Source: Pseudomonas haemolytica
GTDB taxonomy: Bacteria; Pseudomonadota; Gammaproteobacteria; Pseudomonadales; Pseudomonadaceae
Assembly (NCBI RefSeq): GCF_009659625.1
Contig: NZ_VOIW01000004.1
Coordinates: 496,001-560,000, forward strand
Direction of reading: 5' to 3'
DNA: 64,000 bases
This document shows positions 25,771 through 34,443 of this stretch, one piece after another (positions within the stretch are counted from its first letter, which is position 1; each line of letters starts with the position of its first letter). The notes beneath the pieces are model-generated. The model ran no database searches. It was not told the DNA's origin and saw only the letters and a list, made by a program, of their open reading frames with translations. Position numbers and translations under genes: made by a program.

Positions 25771-26715
25771 ATGCATATCGACCTGCGCCAGCTTCGCCAC
25801 TTCATCGCCCTCGCCGAACAACGCAGTTTTGTCGCGGCGGCCGTGGCCGTGAACCTGTCGCAGTCGGCGTTCAGTCGCAGCATCCAGGCCCTGGAACACA
25901 GTGCCGGCTGCCAACTGGTGGACCGTGGCCGCAAGGACTTGGCGCCCACCAAGCAGGGCCAGGTATTGCTCGAACATGCGCGGCGGCTGGTGAGCGGGGC
26001 CCAACAATTGGCCAACGAAATCAGCCAGTTCAATGGCCTGGAAGCCGGTGAACTGCGCTTCGGTTGCGGCCCGGCGCCGGCAGGTGGATTGATCCCCCGC
26101 GCCATCGGCAGTTTTATCGGGCGCTACCCCAAGGCCCGTGTGCAGTTTCAGGTGGATGACTGGCAAAGCCTGGACAAACGCCTGCTCAGCGAAGAGTTCG
26201 AATTCTTCGTCGCCGACACCCGCCACTTCGAAGCCAACCCCGACTACCACACCCACCGCCTGCGCCCGCGCCGCTGGCATTTCTGCTGCCGCGCCGGCCA
26301 CCCCTTGGCCGGGCGCGACAGTGTCAGCGCTGCCGAGCTGATGAGTTACCCGCTGGCGGTGACTATCCGCCCGCCGAACCTGCGCAAAGTCATCGTCGAC
26401 CTCAGCGGCCGGCCCGATTACCAACCCAATGTGGAGTGTGAAAACGGCTATAGCCTGATGGGCGTGGTGTTGCGTTCAGACGCCATCGGCATCGTCAGCG
26501 CCAACAGCGATGTGCTGCACATGGCTCGGGGTGAACTCGTGTGCCTGAAGATTGAGGGCCTGGATGAAAACCTGGAGGAGCGTTATACCCGCTACGGGAT
26601 TGTCAGCCGTGCGGGGTATCGGTTGTCGCCGTTGGCGCAGGCGATGATTGAGCAGATCAAGCAGATTGATGAGGTGGATGAAGACGTTTGCACGCTGGAG
26701 AATATCGCCGTCTGA
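25771..26715 (+). CDS. LysR-family regulator next to the receptor (SftR-like position)
   Basis: A 314-residue LysR protein. The helix-turn-helix reads LRQLRHFIALAEQRSFVAAAVAVNLSQSAFSRSIQALEHSAGCQLV. It is similar throughout to the LysR at 29728-30648: both share LRQLRxFIAL, AFSRSIQxLE, LRFGCGPAPA and a C-terminal cluster of IVSRAGYRLSPLAQAMIE type, so they are paralogues. It lies divergent from the receptor. In P. putida a LysR called SftR controls the ats and receptor genes; either paralogue could be its counterpart. Confidence 0.9.
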   Translation: MHIDLRQLRHFIALAEQRSFVAAAVAVNLSQSAFSRSIQALEHSAGCQLVDRGRKDLAPTKQGQVLLEHARRLVSGAQQLANEISQFNGLEAGELRFGCGPAPAGGLIPRAIGSFIGRYPKARVQFQVDDWQSLDKRLLSEEFEFFVADTRHFEANPDYHTHRLRPRRWHFCCRAGHPLAGRDSVSAAELMSYPLAVTIRPPNLRKVIVDLSGRPDYQPNVECENGYSLMGVVLRSDAIGIVSANSDVLHMARGELVCLKIEGLDENLEERYTRYGIVSRAGYRLSPLAQAMIEQIKQIDEVDEDVCTLENIAV

Positions 26716-26716
26716 A

Positions 26717-26798
26717 CCGGCGCTTTCGCGAGCAAGCCCGCTCCCACATTTGGAACGCATTTCAAGTGTGGGAGCGGGCTTGCTCGCGAAAGCGCCGG
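26717..26798. repeat. REP doublet (REPIN)
   Basis: A near-perfect long inverted repeat: CCGGCGCTTTCGCGAGCAAG starts the left arm and its reverse complement ends the right arm at 26798. The arms match over about 32 bp including flanks, an unusually well-preserved copy. It follows the LysR stop by 1 bp. Confidence 0.9.
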
Positions 26799-26906
26799 TA
26801 GCAACACCCATGCACTCACTGCATAGAACCCAGTCCCCAAATGCACTTGCCAGCGCACCCCTCGAACGGCGAAAAAACCTACCTGTCCTCCGTTCGGAAA
26901 ATCCCC

Positions 26907-28514
26907 ATGTCTAGACCCCAACCCGTGCGCAACGTGCTCTACATCATGTGCGACCAACTGCGCCGCGATTACCTGTCTTGCTACGGCCATGCCCATTTGC
27001 ACACGCCGAATATCGACCGCCTGGCCGCCGCCGGTGTGCGTTTCAGCCGCGCTTATACCCAGGGCACCATCTGCGGACCGTCGCGGATGTCGGCGTATAC
27101 CGGGCGCTATGTCAGTAGCCATCAAGTGGCATGGAACGCGGTGCCGCTGCCGCTGGAAGAGCTGACGATCGGCGACTACCTGCGCCCCCACGGCATCCGC
27201 ACCGCACTGGTGGGCAAGACCCACGCCACGCCCAATCTGGACGCCTTGCAGCGCTTGCATATCGACCCTGACGGCGCCCAGGCCGAGCCGTTGAACGAAG
27301 TCGGTTTCGATGCCTTTTTCCGTCACGACGGCATCTACCCCGACAGCCCTTTGTTTGACGATAAACGCGAGTCCGCGCCCTACACCCATTACCTGCGCGA
27401 GCAGGGCTACAGCGGCCATAACCCGTGGCATGAATGGGCCAACGCCGCCCAAGGCGAAGACGGTGAAGTGCTCAGCGGCTGGCACATGCGCAACGCCGGC
27501 AAGCCTGCACGCGTGGCCGAAGAGCATTCGGAAACCGTCTACACCACCGACCGCGCCATCGACTTTATTCGCGAGCAAGCAGAGCAACCGTGGTGCCTGC
27601 ACCTGTCGTACATCAAGCCGCACTGGCCCTACATCGCACCGGCGCCGTATCACGCGCTATACGGCGCCGAGCATATCCAGGCGCCCATTCAGCCTGGGCA
27701 AACCAGCGATCACCCGGTGTACCAGGCGTTCCGCCAACACCAGGAGAGCCTGAATTTTTCCCGTGATGAAGTGCGCCTCACGGTGATCCCCACCTACATG
27801 GGCCTAATCAAACAGATCGACGATCAACTCGGGCGGCTGTTTGATTTTATGCAAAGCACTGGCCGTTGGGACGACACGCTGATCGTGTTTACCAGCGACC
27901 ATGGCGACTTCCTCGGCGATCATTACCTCGGTGAAAAAGAATTTTTGCTCGAGCCTGCGGTGGGTGTGCCGTTGATCGTGCGCGACCCGCGCGCCAGTGC
28001 CGATGTCAGCCGTGGCACAGTGGATGAACGCCTGGTGGAAACCATCGATGCCCTGCCAACATTCCTCGACGCACTGGGCCTGCCCGCAGCCGACCATCGC
28101 CTCGAAGGCCGCTCGCTGATCCCGCTGTTGCAGGGCAACCCCACCACCTGGCGCCACTACGCCATTGCCGAATACGACTACGCGTTCCAGGCCCCGGCGC
28201 GAGAACGGCTGGAGCAGCCCATCGACCGTTGCCGCATGACCATGGTGCGCAGTGAGCGTTGGAAGTACCTGGCCTATGACGGCTTTCGCCCGCAACTGTT
28301 CGACCTGGAAAACGACCCGCAGGAAATCCACGACCTGGGCAGCGACCCCGCCTATGCGCAGGTGCGCGAGACGCACTTGGGTTATCTGTTCGAATGGCTG
28401 CGCGGGTTGAAGCGGCGGACCACCATCAGCAATGCAGAAGTCGATCTGCGTGGTCAAAGGTTTCGTTATGGTGAACCGGAGGCAGAGAAAGTGGTGCAGA
28501 TCGGGGTCTGGTAG
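26907..28514 (+). CDS. Type I sulfatase / phosphonate-monoester-hydrolase family enzyme
   Basis: Start at ATG 26907 (MSRPQPVRNVLYIMCDQLRRD), 535 residues. The catalytic motif CGPSR at 56-60 has the cysteine that is converted to formylglycine; metal ligands are D16 (MCDQ) and the later TSDHGDFLGDH. The KPHWPYIAP segment is the substrate-facing lysine-histidine motif. There is no signal peptide, so the enzyme is cytoplasmic, acting after import of sulfate esters. It could alternatively prefer phosphate or phosphonate monoesters, as this family is promiscuous, but its position inside the ats cluster favours sulfate release. Confidence 0.88.
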   Translation: MSRPQPVRNVLYIMCDQLRRDYLSCYGHAHLHTPNIDRLAAAGVRFSRAYTQGTICGPSRMSAYTGRYVSSHQVAWNAVPLPLEELTIGDYLRPHGIRTALVGKTHATPNLDALQRLHIDPDGAQAEPLNEVGFDAFFRHDGIYPDSPLFDDKRESAPYTHYLREQGYSGHNPWHEWANAAQGEDGEVLSGWHMRNAGKPARVAEEHSETVYTTDRAIDFIREQAEQPWCLHLSYIKPHWPYIAPAPYHALYGAEHIQAPIQPGQTSDHPVYQAFRQHQESLNFSRDEVRLTVIPTYMGLIKQIDDQLGRLFDFMQSTGRWDDTLIVFTSDHGDFLGDHYLGEKEFLLEPAVGVPLIVRDPRASADVSRGTVDERLVETIDALPTFLDALGLPAADHRLEGRSLIPLLQGNPTTWRHYAIAEYDYAFQAPARERLEQPIDRCRMTMVRSERWKYLAYDGFRPQLFDLENDPQEIHDLGSDPAYAQVRETHLGYLFEWLRGLKRRTTISNAEVDLRGQRFRYGEPEAEKVVQIGVW

Positions 28515-28528
28515 AACGACACAGGTTT

Positions 28529-28623
28529 AAATGTGGGAGGGGGCTTGCTCCCGATAGCGGAGTGTCAGTCACAGCATCTTTGACTGACCCACTGCCATCG
28601 GGAGCAAGCCCCCTCCCACATTT
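28529..28623. repeat. REP doublet (REPIN), GGGGGCTTGCTCCCGAT type
   Basis: AAATGTGGGAGGGGGCTTGC opens it and the reverse complement closes it at 28623; it separates the convergent sulfatase and atsK genes. Confidence 0.9.
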
Positions 28624-28639
28624 TGATCTCCAACCTGGC

Positions 28640-29545
28640 TCAGAGACCTTTGGTGGTCTGACTGCGCTGCCCTTGCACACCCACCGGCACATCGCCCTTG
28701 AGCGTGACCCGGCGCACGATGCGCTCCTGGGTGCCGTAGTCGTCCACCGCGTAATGCTGGGTGGCGCGGTTGTCCCAGATCGCCACGTCACCGGTATTCC
28801 AGCGCCAGCGTACGGTGTTTTCCAGGCGCGTGACGTGGCCTTGCAACAGGTTGAAGAGCTGCGCCGATTCCGCCTGGGAGTAGCCTTTCAGGCGCTTGAC
28901 GAAGTGCCCCAGCAACAAGGTTTTCTCGCCGCTGACCGGGTGCACACGCACCACCGGATGCTCGGTTTCATACACCGTAGAGGTGAAGACCTTGCGGTAC
29001 TCCTCCAGCTTCTCCACCGATACATCCGGCTTGCGCCCGGCGTAGTCGTACTCGTTGCTGTGCACGGCCCACAGCTGGTCGGCCAGTGCGCGCAGTTCGA
29101 CGCTGAGGTCGTTGTAAGCAGCGGCGGTGTTGGCCCAGACGGTGTCGCCGCCGGACGTGGGCGCCAATACCGAACGCAGGATCGAAGCTTTCGGGTAGGC
29201 ATCGACGAAGGTCACATCGGTGTGCCAGGAGTTGGCGCGCTGGCCACGGGCGCCGTCCAGTTCCAACAGGAACCGCGTGCCGTCGCGCACCGGCACCGTC
29301 GGGTGCGCAATCGGCTCCCCGAGCAGGTGAGCGAAGGCTTCCTGGCTCTGGTCATCGAGGTGGGTTTGCTCGCGGAAGAAGATCACCTTGTACTGCACCA
29401 GCGCCTGTTGGATGGCCTCGACGGTGGCGGCATCCAGGTTACCGGAGAGTTTGATGCCACGGATCTCGGCGCCAATACGGCCGGCCACCGGGTGGATCTC
29501 GAGTGCGTGGGCGATGGGTTGAACGGCTAATGCGGCATTGCTCAT
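28640..29545 (-). CDS. atsK: Alkylsulfatase AtsK (2-oxoglutarate/Fe(II) dioxygenase)
   Basis: Oxidises alkyl sulfate esters using 2-oxoglutarate and O2, releasing the aldehyde and sulfate. Start at ATG 29545 gives 301 residues, the length of P. putida AtsK. The iron ligands fall at H108 and D110 (SWHTD) and H264 (TQHYA), and the 2-oxoglutarate-binding arginines at R275 and R279 (ERIVRR); these are the positions reported for AtsK. It is divergent from the LysR at 29728 and convergent with the sulfatase. A shared TTTTAGGTCTA motif lies upstream. Confidence 0.94.
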   Translation of the reverse strand: MSNAALAVQPIAHALEIHPVAGRIGAEIRGIKLSGNLDAATVEAIQQALVQYKVIFFREQTHLDDQSQEAFAHLLGEPIAHPTVPVRDGTRFLLELDGARGQRANSWHTDVTFVDAYPKASILRSVLAPTSGGDTVWANTAAAYNDLSVELRALADQLWAVHSNEYDYAGRKPDVSVEKLEEYRKVFTSTVYETEHPVVRVHPVSGEKTLLLGHFVKRLKGYSQAESAQLFNLLQGHVTRLENTVRWRWNTGDVAIWDNRATQHYAVDDYGTQERIVRRVTLKGDVPVGVQGQRSQTTKGL

Positions 29546-29607
29546 TGTGATGACCCTCATGTGCCTGCTGATGGTGGGGACGCTTTCCTGCAACGCTCTA
29601 TTCATAT

Positions 29608-29625
29608 GCTTTTTAGGTCTAGCAG
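29608..29625. promoter_or_regulatory. Shared ats motif upstream of atsK
   Basis: GCTTTTTAGGTCTAGCAG lies 63 bp upstream of the atsK ATG; nearly the same string occurs upstream of atsR (31839-31856). Sharing across two divergent promoters of one pathway suggests a common regulator. A related GACCTATTTTTAGAATGC is found at 29699, before the LysR gene. Confidence 0.5.
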
Positions 29626-29727
29626 ATGAACAAATGCTTCGTTGACGGAATAAGAGCTTGCATTTAAAACCTCAGCTTGCTCGGTCGCAAATGCCTTCGA
29701 CCTATTTTTAGAATGCCGGGAAAGCAT

Positions 29728-30648
29728 ATGGATCTTCGCCAACTGCGCTACTTCATCGCCCTCAACGAACACCGCAGTTTCGTGCGTGCAGCGGACGCCA
29801 TGGGCATCACCCAACCGGCGTTCAGCCGCAGCATCCAGGGGCTCGAACAGGAGTTCGGTTGCGTACTGGTGGACCGTGGCCACAAGGATCTGCGCCCCAC
29901 GCCGGAAGGCCAGGTGGTGCTGCAACACGCCTTGAGCCTGGTGCATGGCGCGGCGCTGCTGAGCAGTGAGGTGACGCGCATGACCAAGCTCGACGCCGGC
30001 GACCTGCGCTTCGGCTGCGGCCCCGCGCCGGCAGCGAAACTGGTGCCGGATGCGGTGGCGCGGTTTATCAACGCCCACCCGAAAATCCGCACGAGTTTCC
30101 AGGTGGATAACTGGGAAACCCTCAGCCGCAGCCTGAGCCGTGAAGAGATTGAATTCTTCATCGCCGACATCCGTCAGTTCGAGGCCGACCCGAACTTCCA
30201 GACCCGCGCACTGACGCCCAAGCGCGGCGTATTTTTCTGCCGCCCCGGGCACCCGTTGCTGGCCAAGGACAGCCTGTCGACCAACGACATGTTCGACTAC
30301 CCGCTGGCCTCGCCCTTGATCTCCCAGGGCATTCGCAAGTTGCTGGCGAACCTGAGTGGGCGCATGGACTTTTCACCTAGCATCCAGACCGAGCACTTTC
30401 CCGCATTGGTGAAGATCGTGCTGCAATCCAATGCCATCGGCGTCGGCACCGAGGAAGCCTTTGCCGAGGACGTCGCCAACGGTTCACTGGTGCTGCTGCA
30501 CTGGCGCAACCTGCCGCAGAACCTGGAGACCATGAGTGCGCGGTGCGGGATTGTGAGCCGTACCGGGTCGCGGTTATCGCCAGCGGCGAAGGCGATGATT
30601 GAGACCTTGGTGGAGGTGGATAGGCAGGAGGTGAGTGTGGCGGTTTGA
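29728..30648 (+). CDS. LysR-family regulator of the atsK/atsR region
   Basis: Start at ATG 29728 (MDLRQLRYFIALNEHRSF), 306 residues. The helix-turn-helix reads ADAMGITQPAFSRSIQGLEQEFGC. It is a paralogue of the regulator at 25771-26715, sharing the same layout and several identical stretches. It lies between divergent atsK and the convergent atsR gene, so it is well placed to govern sulfate-ester use. The ligand may be a sulfate ester or adenylyl-sulfate, as for CysB-type proteins; this is inference. Confidence 0.9.
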   Translation: MDLRQLRYFIALNEHRSFVRAADAMGITQPAFSRSIQGLEQEFGCVLVDRGHKDLRPTPEGQVVLQHALSLVHGAALLSSEVTRMTKLDAGDLRFGCGPAPAAKLVPDAVARFINAHPKIRTSFQVDNWETLSRSLSREEIEFFIADIRQFEADPNFQTRALTPKRGVFFCRPGHPLLAKDSLSTNDMFDYPLASPLISQGIRKLLANLSGRMDFSPSIQTEHFPALVKIVLQSNAIGVGTEEAFAEDVANGSLVLLHWRNLPQNLETMSARCGIVSRTGSRLSPAAKAMIETLVEVDRQEVSVAV

Positions 30649-30656
30649 AGGGCCTT

Positions 30657-30717
30657 TTCGCGAGCAAGCCCACAGGTTGGAACGCATTCCAAATGTGGGA
30701 GCGGGCTTGCTCGCGAA
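30657..30717. repeat. Degenerate REP doublet
   Basis: The right arm is intact (GTGGGAGCGGGCTTGCTCGC), but the left arm reads TTCGCGAGCAAGCCCACAGG, missing the CGCTCC core. A partial deletion has shortened the doublet to about 61 bp. Confidence 0.8.
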
Positions 30718-30742
30718 GACGGCAGCCCAGACACCACCTCTC

Positions 30743-31744
30743 TCAGAGCCCCGCCGCCGCCAGATTCGGCGCCACCCAATCACTCACCTGAAACGACTTG
30801 CGAATCAACTTCTCCTTCGACGCCAAATCCACTGCATCCTGCAATTTGCCCAGGAACACCGGGTCCAGGGTCGAGGGGAAAACTTCGCTGAGTTTCTGGT
30901 CCTTCAGGTCATTGGTCAGGATCACCGGTGGATAACTGGCCAGCCCCGACACCAGCGCGATATAGGCCTGCTTGTTGTTGTCATCGGTCAACCACTGCAC
31001 CGCTTGCTGCTGGGCCTTGAGCAACTTGGCCACGGCGTCTGGGTGTTCGTCGACAAACTTGGCGCTGCCCACCAGCACGGACTGGATGCTGCCGGCGCCG
31101 CCAAGGTCCTTGGTATTCAGCGGTATTTCTGCCAGACCTTTGGCTTGCAGCGCCGTCAGGGTCGAACCACCCCAGGTGGCATCAATCTGCTTGGCAGCCA
31201 AGGCGGCACCGGCGGCATTGAAGTCCAGGTTGATGACCTTCAGGTCCTTTTCACTCAAGCCCTGGCTGGCCAATGCGCTGTCGAACGACAACTGGCTGGC
31301 CGTGCCACGGAACACCGCGACGCGCTTGCCCTTGAGGTCTTGCAGGGTCTTGATGCCTGAGCCCGGCACTACGCCGAGGTAGTGCTTCACCCCACGCGCG
31401 GAGGCGCTGAGCAACCGCGTATCCAGGCCATTGGATCGGCCGATGATCGCCGCTAGGTCGCCCAGGTAGGCGAGGTCCACCTGGCCGTTGGCGAAGGCCT
31501 CATTGATCACCGGGCCGGCGCCCTTGAAGTAATTCCACTGGATCTTGATGCCCTGGTCGGCAAAGGCTTTTTCAAAGATCTGCTGTTCACGCAACACGTC
31601 GGTGATACCGCCGCCGCTGTGCTGGCTGCCGGCACTCAGGTCGGGCACGGCGATGCGGATTTCCTTGAGGTCGGCGGCCTGCACCAGCCCGGCCAGGGCG
31701 GTGCCGGCCAACAGACTGATGAGGTGTTTGAAGGGCAGTTTCAT
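30743..31744 (-). CDS. atsR: Sulfate-ester/sulfonate ABC binding protein AtsR
   Basis: Periplasmic binding protein of the SsuA/TauA/NrtA class. Start at ATG 31744 gives 333 residues with signal peptide MKLPFKHLISLLAGTALAGL cleaved after VQA. The ligand-region segments KIQWNYFKGAGPVINEAFANG and KGKRVAVFRGTASQLSFDSAL are typical. It is divergent from atsB and atsC, which encode the matching permease and ATPase, and close to atsK; this arrangement is that of the P. putida ats genes. It should deliver alkyl or aryl sulfate esters. Confidence 0.88.
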   Translation of the reverse strand: MKLPFKHLISLLAGTALAGLVQAADLKEIRIAVPDLSAGSQHSGGGITDVLREQQIFEKAFADQGIKIQWNYFKGAGPVINEAFANGQVDLAYLGDLAAIIGRSNGLDTRLLSASARGVKHYLGVVPGSGIKTLQDLKGKRVAVFRGTASQLSFDSALASQGLSEKDLKVINLDFNAAGAALAAKQIDATWGGSTLTALQAKGLAEIPLNTKDLGGAGSIQSVLVGSAKFVDEHPDAVAKLLKAQQQAVQWLTDDNNKQAYIALVSGLASYPPVILTNDLKDQKLSEVFPSTLDPVFLGKLQDAVDLASKEKLIRKSFQVSDWVAPNLAAAGL

Positions 31745-31838
31745 AAGCACAGCTCCTGGTGGGCGACGGTCGCCTGGGGAGCAGAAAGTAGGCACAGGCC
31801 GTACAAAACTTTAAATACTATAAATTCACAATTTAATA

Positions 31839-31856
31839 GCTTTTAGGTCTATGCAG
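31839..31856. promoter_or_regulatory. Shared ats motif between atsR and atsB
   Basis: GCTTTTAGGTCTATGCAG sits 95 bp upstream of the atsR ATG and about 176 bp before atsB, next to an AT-rich stretch (TTTAAATACTATAAATTC). It differs from the copy before atsK by one inserted T and one inserted base. Confidence 0.5.
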
Positions 31857-32032
31857 GCTAACACGCAGGCTCCAGAGGGTTATGCATAAACAGCATCGAA
31901 AATATTCTTCGAATGCATTGGATGCGTGGAGGGCTGAGGCTTTAAATGATTTTTCTTATCTCGCAATCATCTTGATTACGTTTTTATAAGATCGAAATCA
32001 CATAACGCATTCGGCGACAACGGAGGTCTTTC

Positions 32033-33631
32033 ATGGCCCGGATTTCACTTTTGAGCCTACCTCTGGCGGCCCCCTCCAAAGGCGCCGCGCCACGCTGGCC
32101 GCAACTGAGCGAGCGCTTGTCGCCTTGGCTGCTACCGCTCGGTCTGTTCCTGCTGTGGTGGCTGGCCAGCCGCAACCACTGGATGAGCGAGCAGATTCTG
32201 CCGCCGCCTTCGCTGGTGTGGAGCAGCGCGGTGGAACTGGCCGGCGGCGAGTTATGGGGCCACTTGGCGATCAGCTTGCAACGCTTGTTCTGGGGCCTGC
32301 TGGCCGGTATCGGCGCTGGCGCGATACTGGGTGCCATCCTGGGGTTCAGCGCCCGCGCCGAGCGCTTGGTATTCCCTACGTTCAGCGCATTGTCGCAAGT
32401 GCCGACCCTGGCCTGGATCCCGCTGTTCATGGTGTTTTTCGGCATTGGCGAAACCCTGAAGCTGGTGGTGCTGGTCAAGGCCATCGTCGTGCCCGTGACT
32501 CTGCATACCTTAGTGGGCGTGCGCGATGCCCAGCCCAACCTGCGAGAAGCCGCCCGTGTGATGCGCCTGCCCACCCACTTGCTGATCCGTCGCCTGATCC
32601 TGCCCGCCGCATTGCCGGCATTCATGGCCGGGGTACGCCTGGCCCTGGCGGCAGGCTGGACGTCGCTGTTGGCCGTGGAGTTGCTGGCCTCCAGCGAAGG
32701 CATCGGCTACCTGATGGTATGGGCGCGCCAGTTGTTCATGCTCGATATCGTCTTCGTGTGCATCGTGGTCATCGGCGTGCTGGGCGTGGTGATGGATCGC
32801 GGCATCGGCTGGCTGGATTGCAAGTGGGTGCACTGGCCCCACCCGGCCACCGCACAGATTCGACGCGGGCCGCGCTATGAAGGCTGGCAACGCCTGCAAC
32901 CCTGGCTGTTGCCGCTGTTGCTGCTGGCGCTGTGGCAAGTGGCGACTCAACAGGGCTGGGTAGACCCGAACATTCTTGTGAGCCCCTGGGCCGTGCTGCA
33001 CACCACCGTAGCGGGCGTGCTGGATGGCAGCCTGACCACGGCCCTGGGCAAAAGCCTCGGCCGGGCCGTGGGTGGCTTGCTGCTCGGCGGTAGCCTCGGC
33101 TTTGCCCTGGGCCTGTGGTTAGGCTTGTCGCGACGCAGTGAACGGCTACTCGGCCCGACGTTGGCCGCGCTACGCCAGATCGCGATTTTCGCCTGGGTGC
33201 CGCTGCTCACCGCCTGGTTCGGCCTGGGCGAATTGGCCAAGTGGGTATTCATCGCCCTTGCCGCCTTCTTCCCGTTATTTATCGCCACCCAACGCACCGT
33301 GCTCAACCTGTCGCCGCAGCTGCGCGAAGCCGCGCAAGTGCTGCGCCTGAGCCTGTGGCAACGCCTGCGTCGCCTAGTGCTGCCGGGCGCGGCGGCAGGG
33401 ATTTTCGCCGGCCTGCGCCTGAGCCTGATCTACGCCTGGATGGGCACCATCGGCGCCGAATACTTCATGCCGTCCAATGGCGGCATCGGCAGCCTGATGA
33501 TCGGCGCCCAACAGTTGCTACGCATGGATCTGATCATGGGCGGCATGCTCCTGGTCGGCTTCACCGGCGGCGCTCTCAACCTGATCGGCCAACGCATCGA
33601 AACCCGCGCCACCCGCTGGAGACACGCATGA
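32033..33631 (+). CDS. atsB: Sulfate-ester ABC permease AtsB, two fused permease domains
   Basis: A 532-residue membrane protein made of two SsuC/TauC-type permease halves. The first half spans about 25-265 with the EAA-like loop REAARVMRLPTHLLIRRLILP near 178, the second about 290-525 with REAAQVLRLSLWQRLRRLVLP near 450. Most relatives use two separate copies of one permease; the fusion supplies both halves in one chain. A GGAGG site precedes ATG 32033, and the last 4 bp overlap atsC. The two halves are clearly related but diverged, so this is an old duplication. Confidence 0.9.
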   Translation: MARISLLSLPLAAPSKGAAPRWPQLSERLSPWLLPLGLFLLWWLASRNHWMSEQILPPPSLVWSSAVELAGGELWGHLAISLQRLFWGLLAGIGAGAILGAILGFSARAERLVFPTFSALSQVPTLAWIPLFMVFFGIGETLKLVVLVKAIVVPVTLHTLVGVRDAQPNLREAARVMRLPTHLLIRRLILPAALPAFMAGVRLALAAGWTSLLAVELLASSEGIGYLMVWARQLFMLDIVFVCIVVIGVLGVVMDRGIGWLDCKWVHWPHPATAQIRRGPRYEGWQRLQPWLLPLLLLALWQVATQQGWVDPNILVSPWAVLHTTVAGVLDGSLTTALGKSLGRAVGGLLLGGSLGFALGLWLGLSRRSERLLGPTLAALRQIAIFAWVPLLTAWFGLGELAKWVFIALAAFFPLFIATQRTVLNLSPQLREAAQVLRLSLWQRLRRLVLPGAAAGIFAGLRLSLIYAWMGTIGAEYFMPSNGGIGSLMIGAQQLLRMDLIMGGMLLVGFTGGALNLIGQRIETRATRWRHA

Positions 33632-34443
33632 ACGCACCAATTGTCAGCTTCAACCATGTGGGCAAGAGCTTCGACGTCGACGGCTTCGAACTGGAAGCCA
33701 TCCGCGAATTCAACCTGGAGGTGGCTGAAGGGGAGTTCGTCGCGATTGTCGGCGCCAGCGGCTGCGGCAAGTCCACCCTGCTGCGCTTGCTGGTAGGGCT
33801 AGATACCCAGTTTCGCGGCGAGATCCAAGTCGATGGCCGCGCCGTCAGCGGTATCGGCAGCGAACGCGGCATCGTATTCCAGGAGCATCGCCTGTTTCCC
33901 TGGCTGACCGTGGCGCAAAACATCGGCCTGGGCCTGGTCAACGAGGCGCTTACTGAGGCCGAGCGCAACCGACGCGTCAGCGACTTTATCGAGCTGGTGG
34001 GCCTGACCGACTTCACCCGCGCCTACCCCCACCAACTCTCTGGCGGCATGGCGCAACGGGTGGCGATTGCCCGCGGCCTGGTCGCCAGCCCGCGTATCCT
34101 GTTGCTGGACGAACCCTTCGGCGCCCTCGACGCGCTGACTCGCCAGCAGATGCAGGACGAACTCCTGGCGATTCGCGCCCGCGCCAGGATCACCACGGTG
34201 CTGGTCACCCATGATGTGGAAGAGGCGATTTTCCTCGCCGACCGCGTGGTGGTAATGGAGCCCCGGCCCGGGCGCATCAAGCAAGTGGTGGACATCGCCC
34301 TGCCCCATCCGCGCCAGCGCAGCAGCTTCGAGTTCCATCAACTGCGCGAGGAATTGCTGCATGAACTGATCAGCGATGACCACTACCAGCCGCCCGTGCG
34401 CGAACAGATTCGCGACCTGCCCCTGGCTTTTATTGCTTGCTGA
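33628..34443 (+). CDS. atsC: Sulfate-ester ABC transporter ATPase AtsC
   Basis: Start at ATG 33628 (MNAPIVSFNHVGKSFDVDG), 271 residues, overlapping atsB by ATGA; the longer frame upstream lies in atsB and is not coding. Walker A GASGCGKST is at about 43-51, signature LSGGMAQR at about 139-146, and Walker [16 protein letters not shown] after it; the SsuB/TauB subfamily pattern is clear. The 3' end overlaps the convergent desaturase gene by 14 bp. Confidence 0.92.
   Translation: MNAPIVSFNHVGKSFDVDGFELEAIREFNLEVAEGEFVAIVGASGCGKSTLLRLLVGLDTQFRGEIQVDGRAVSGIGSERGIVFQEHRLFPWLTVAQNIGLGLVNEALTEAERNRRVSDFIELVGLTDFTRAYPHQLSGGMAQRVAIARGLVASPRILLLDEPFGALDALTRQQMQDELLAIRARARITTVLVTHDVEEAIFLADRVVVMEPRPGRIKQVVDIALPHPRQRSSFEFHQLREELLHELISDDHYQPPVREQIRDLPLAFIAC

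Noticed and set aside
31745..32032. Gene in the 288-bp atsR-atsB gap
   Set aside because: AT-rich with only short frames; holds the shared ats motif and presumed divergent promoters.
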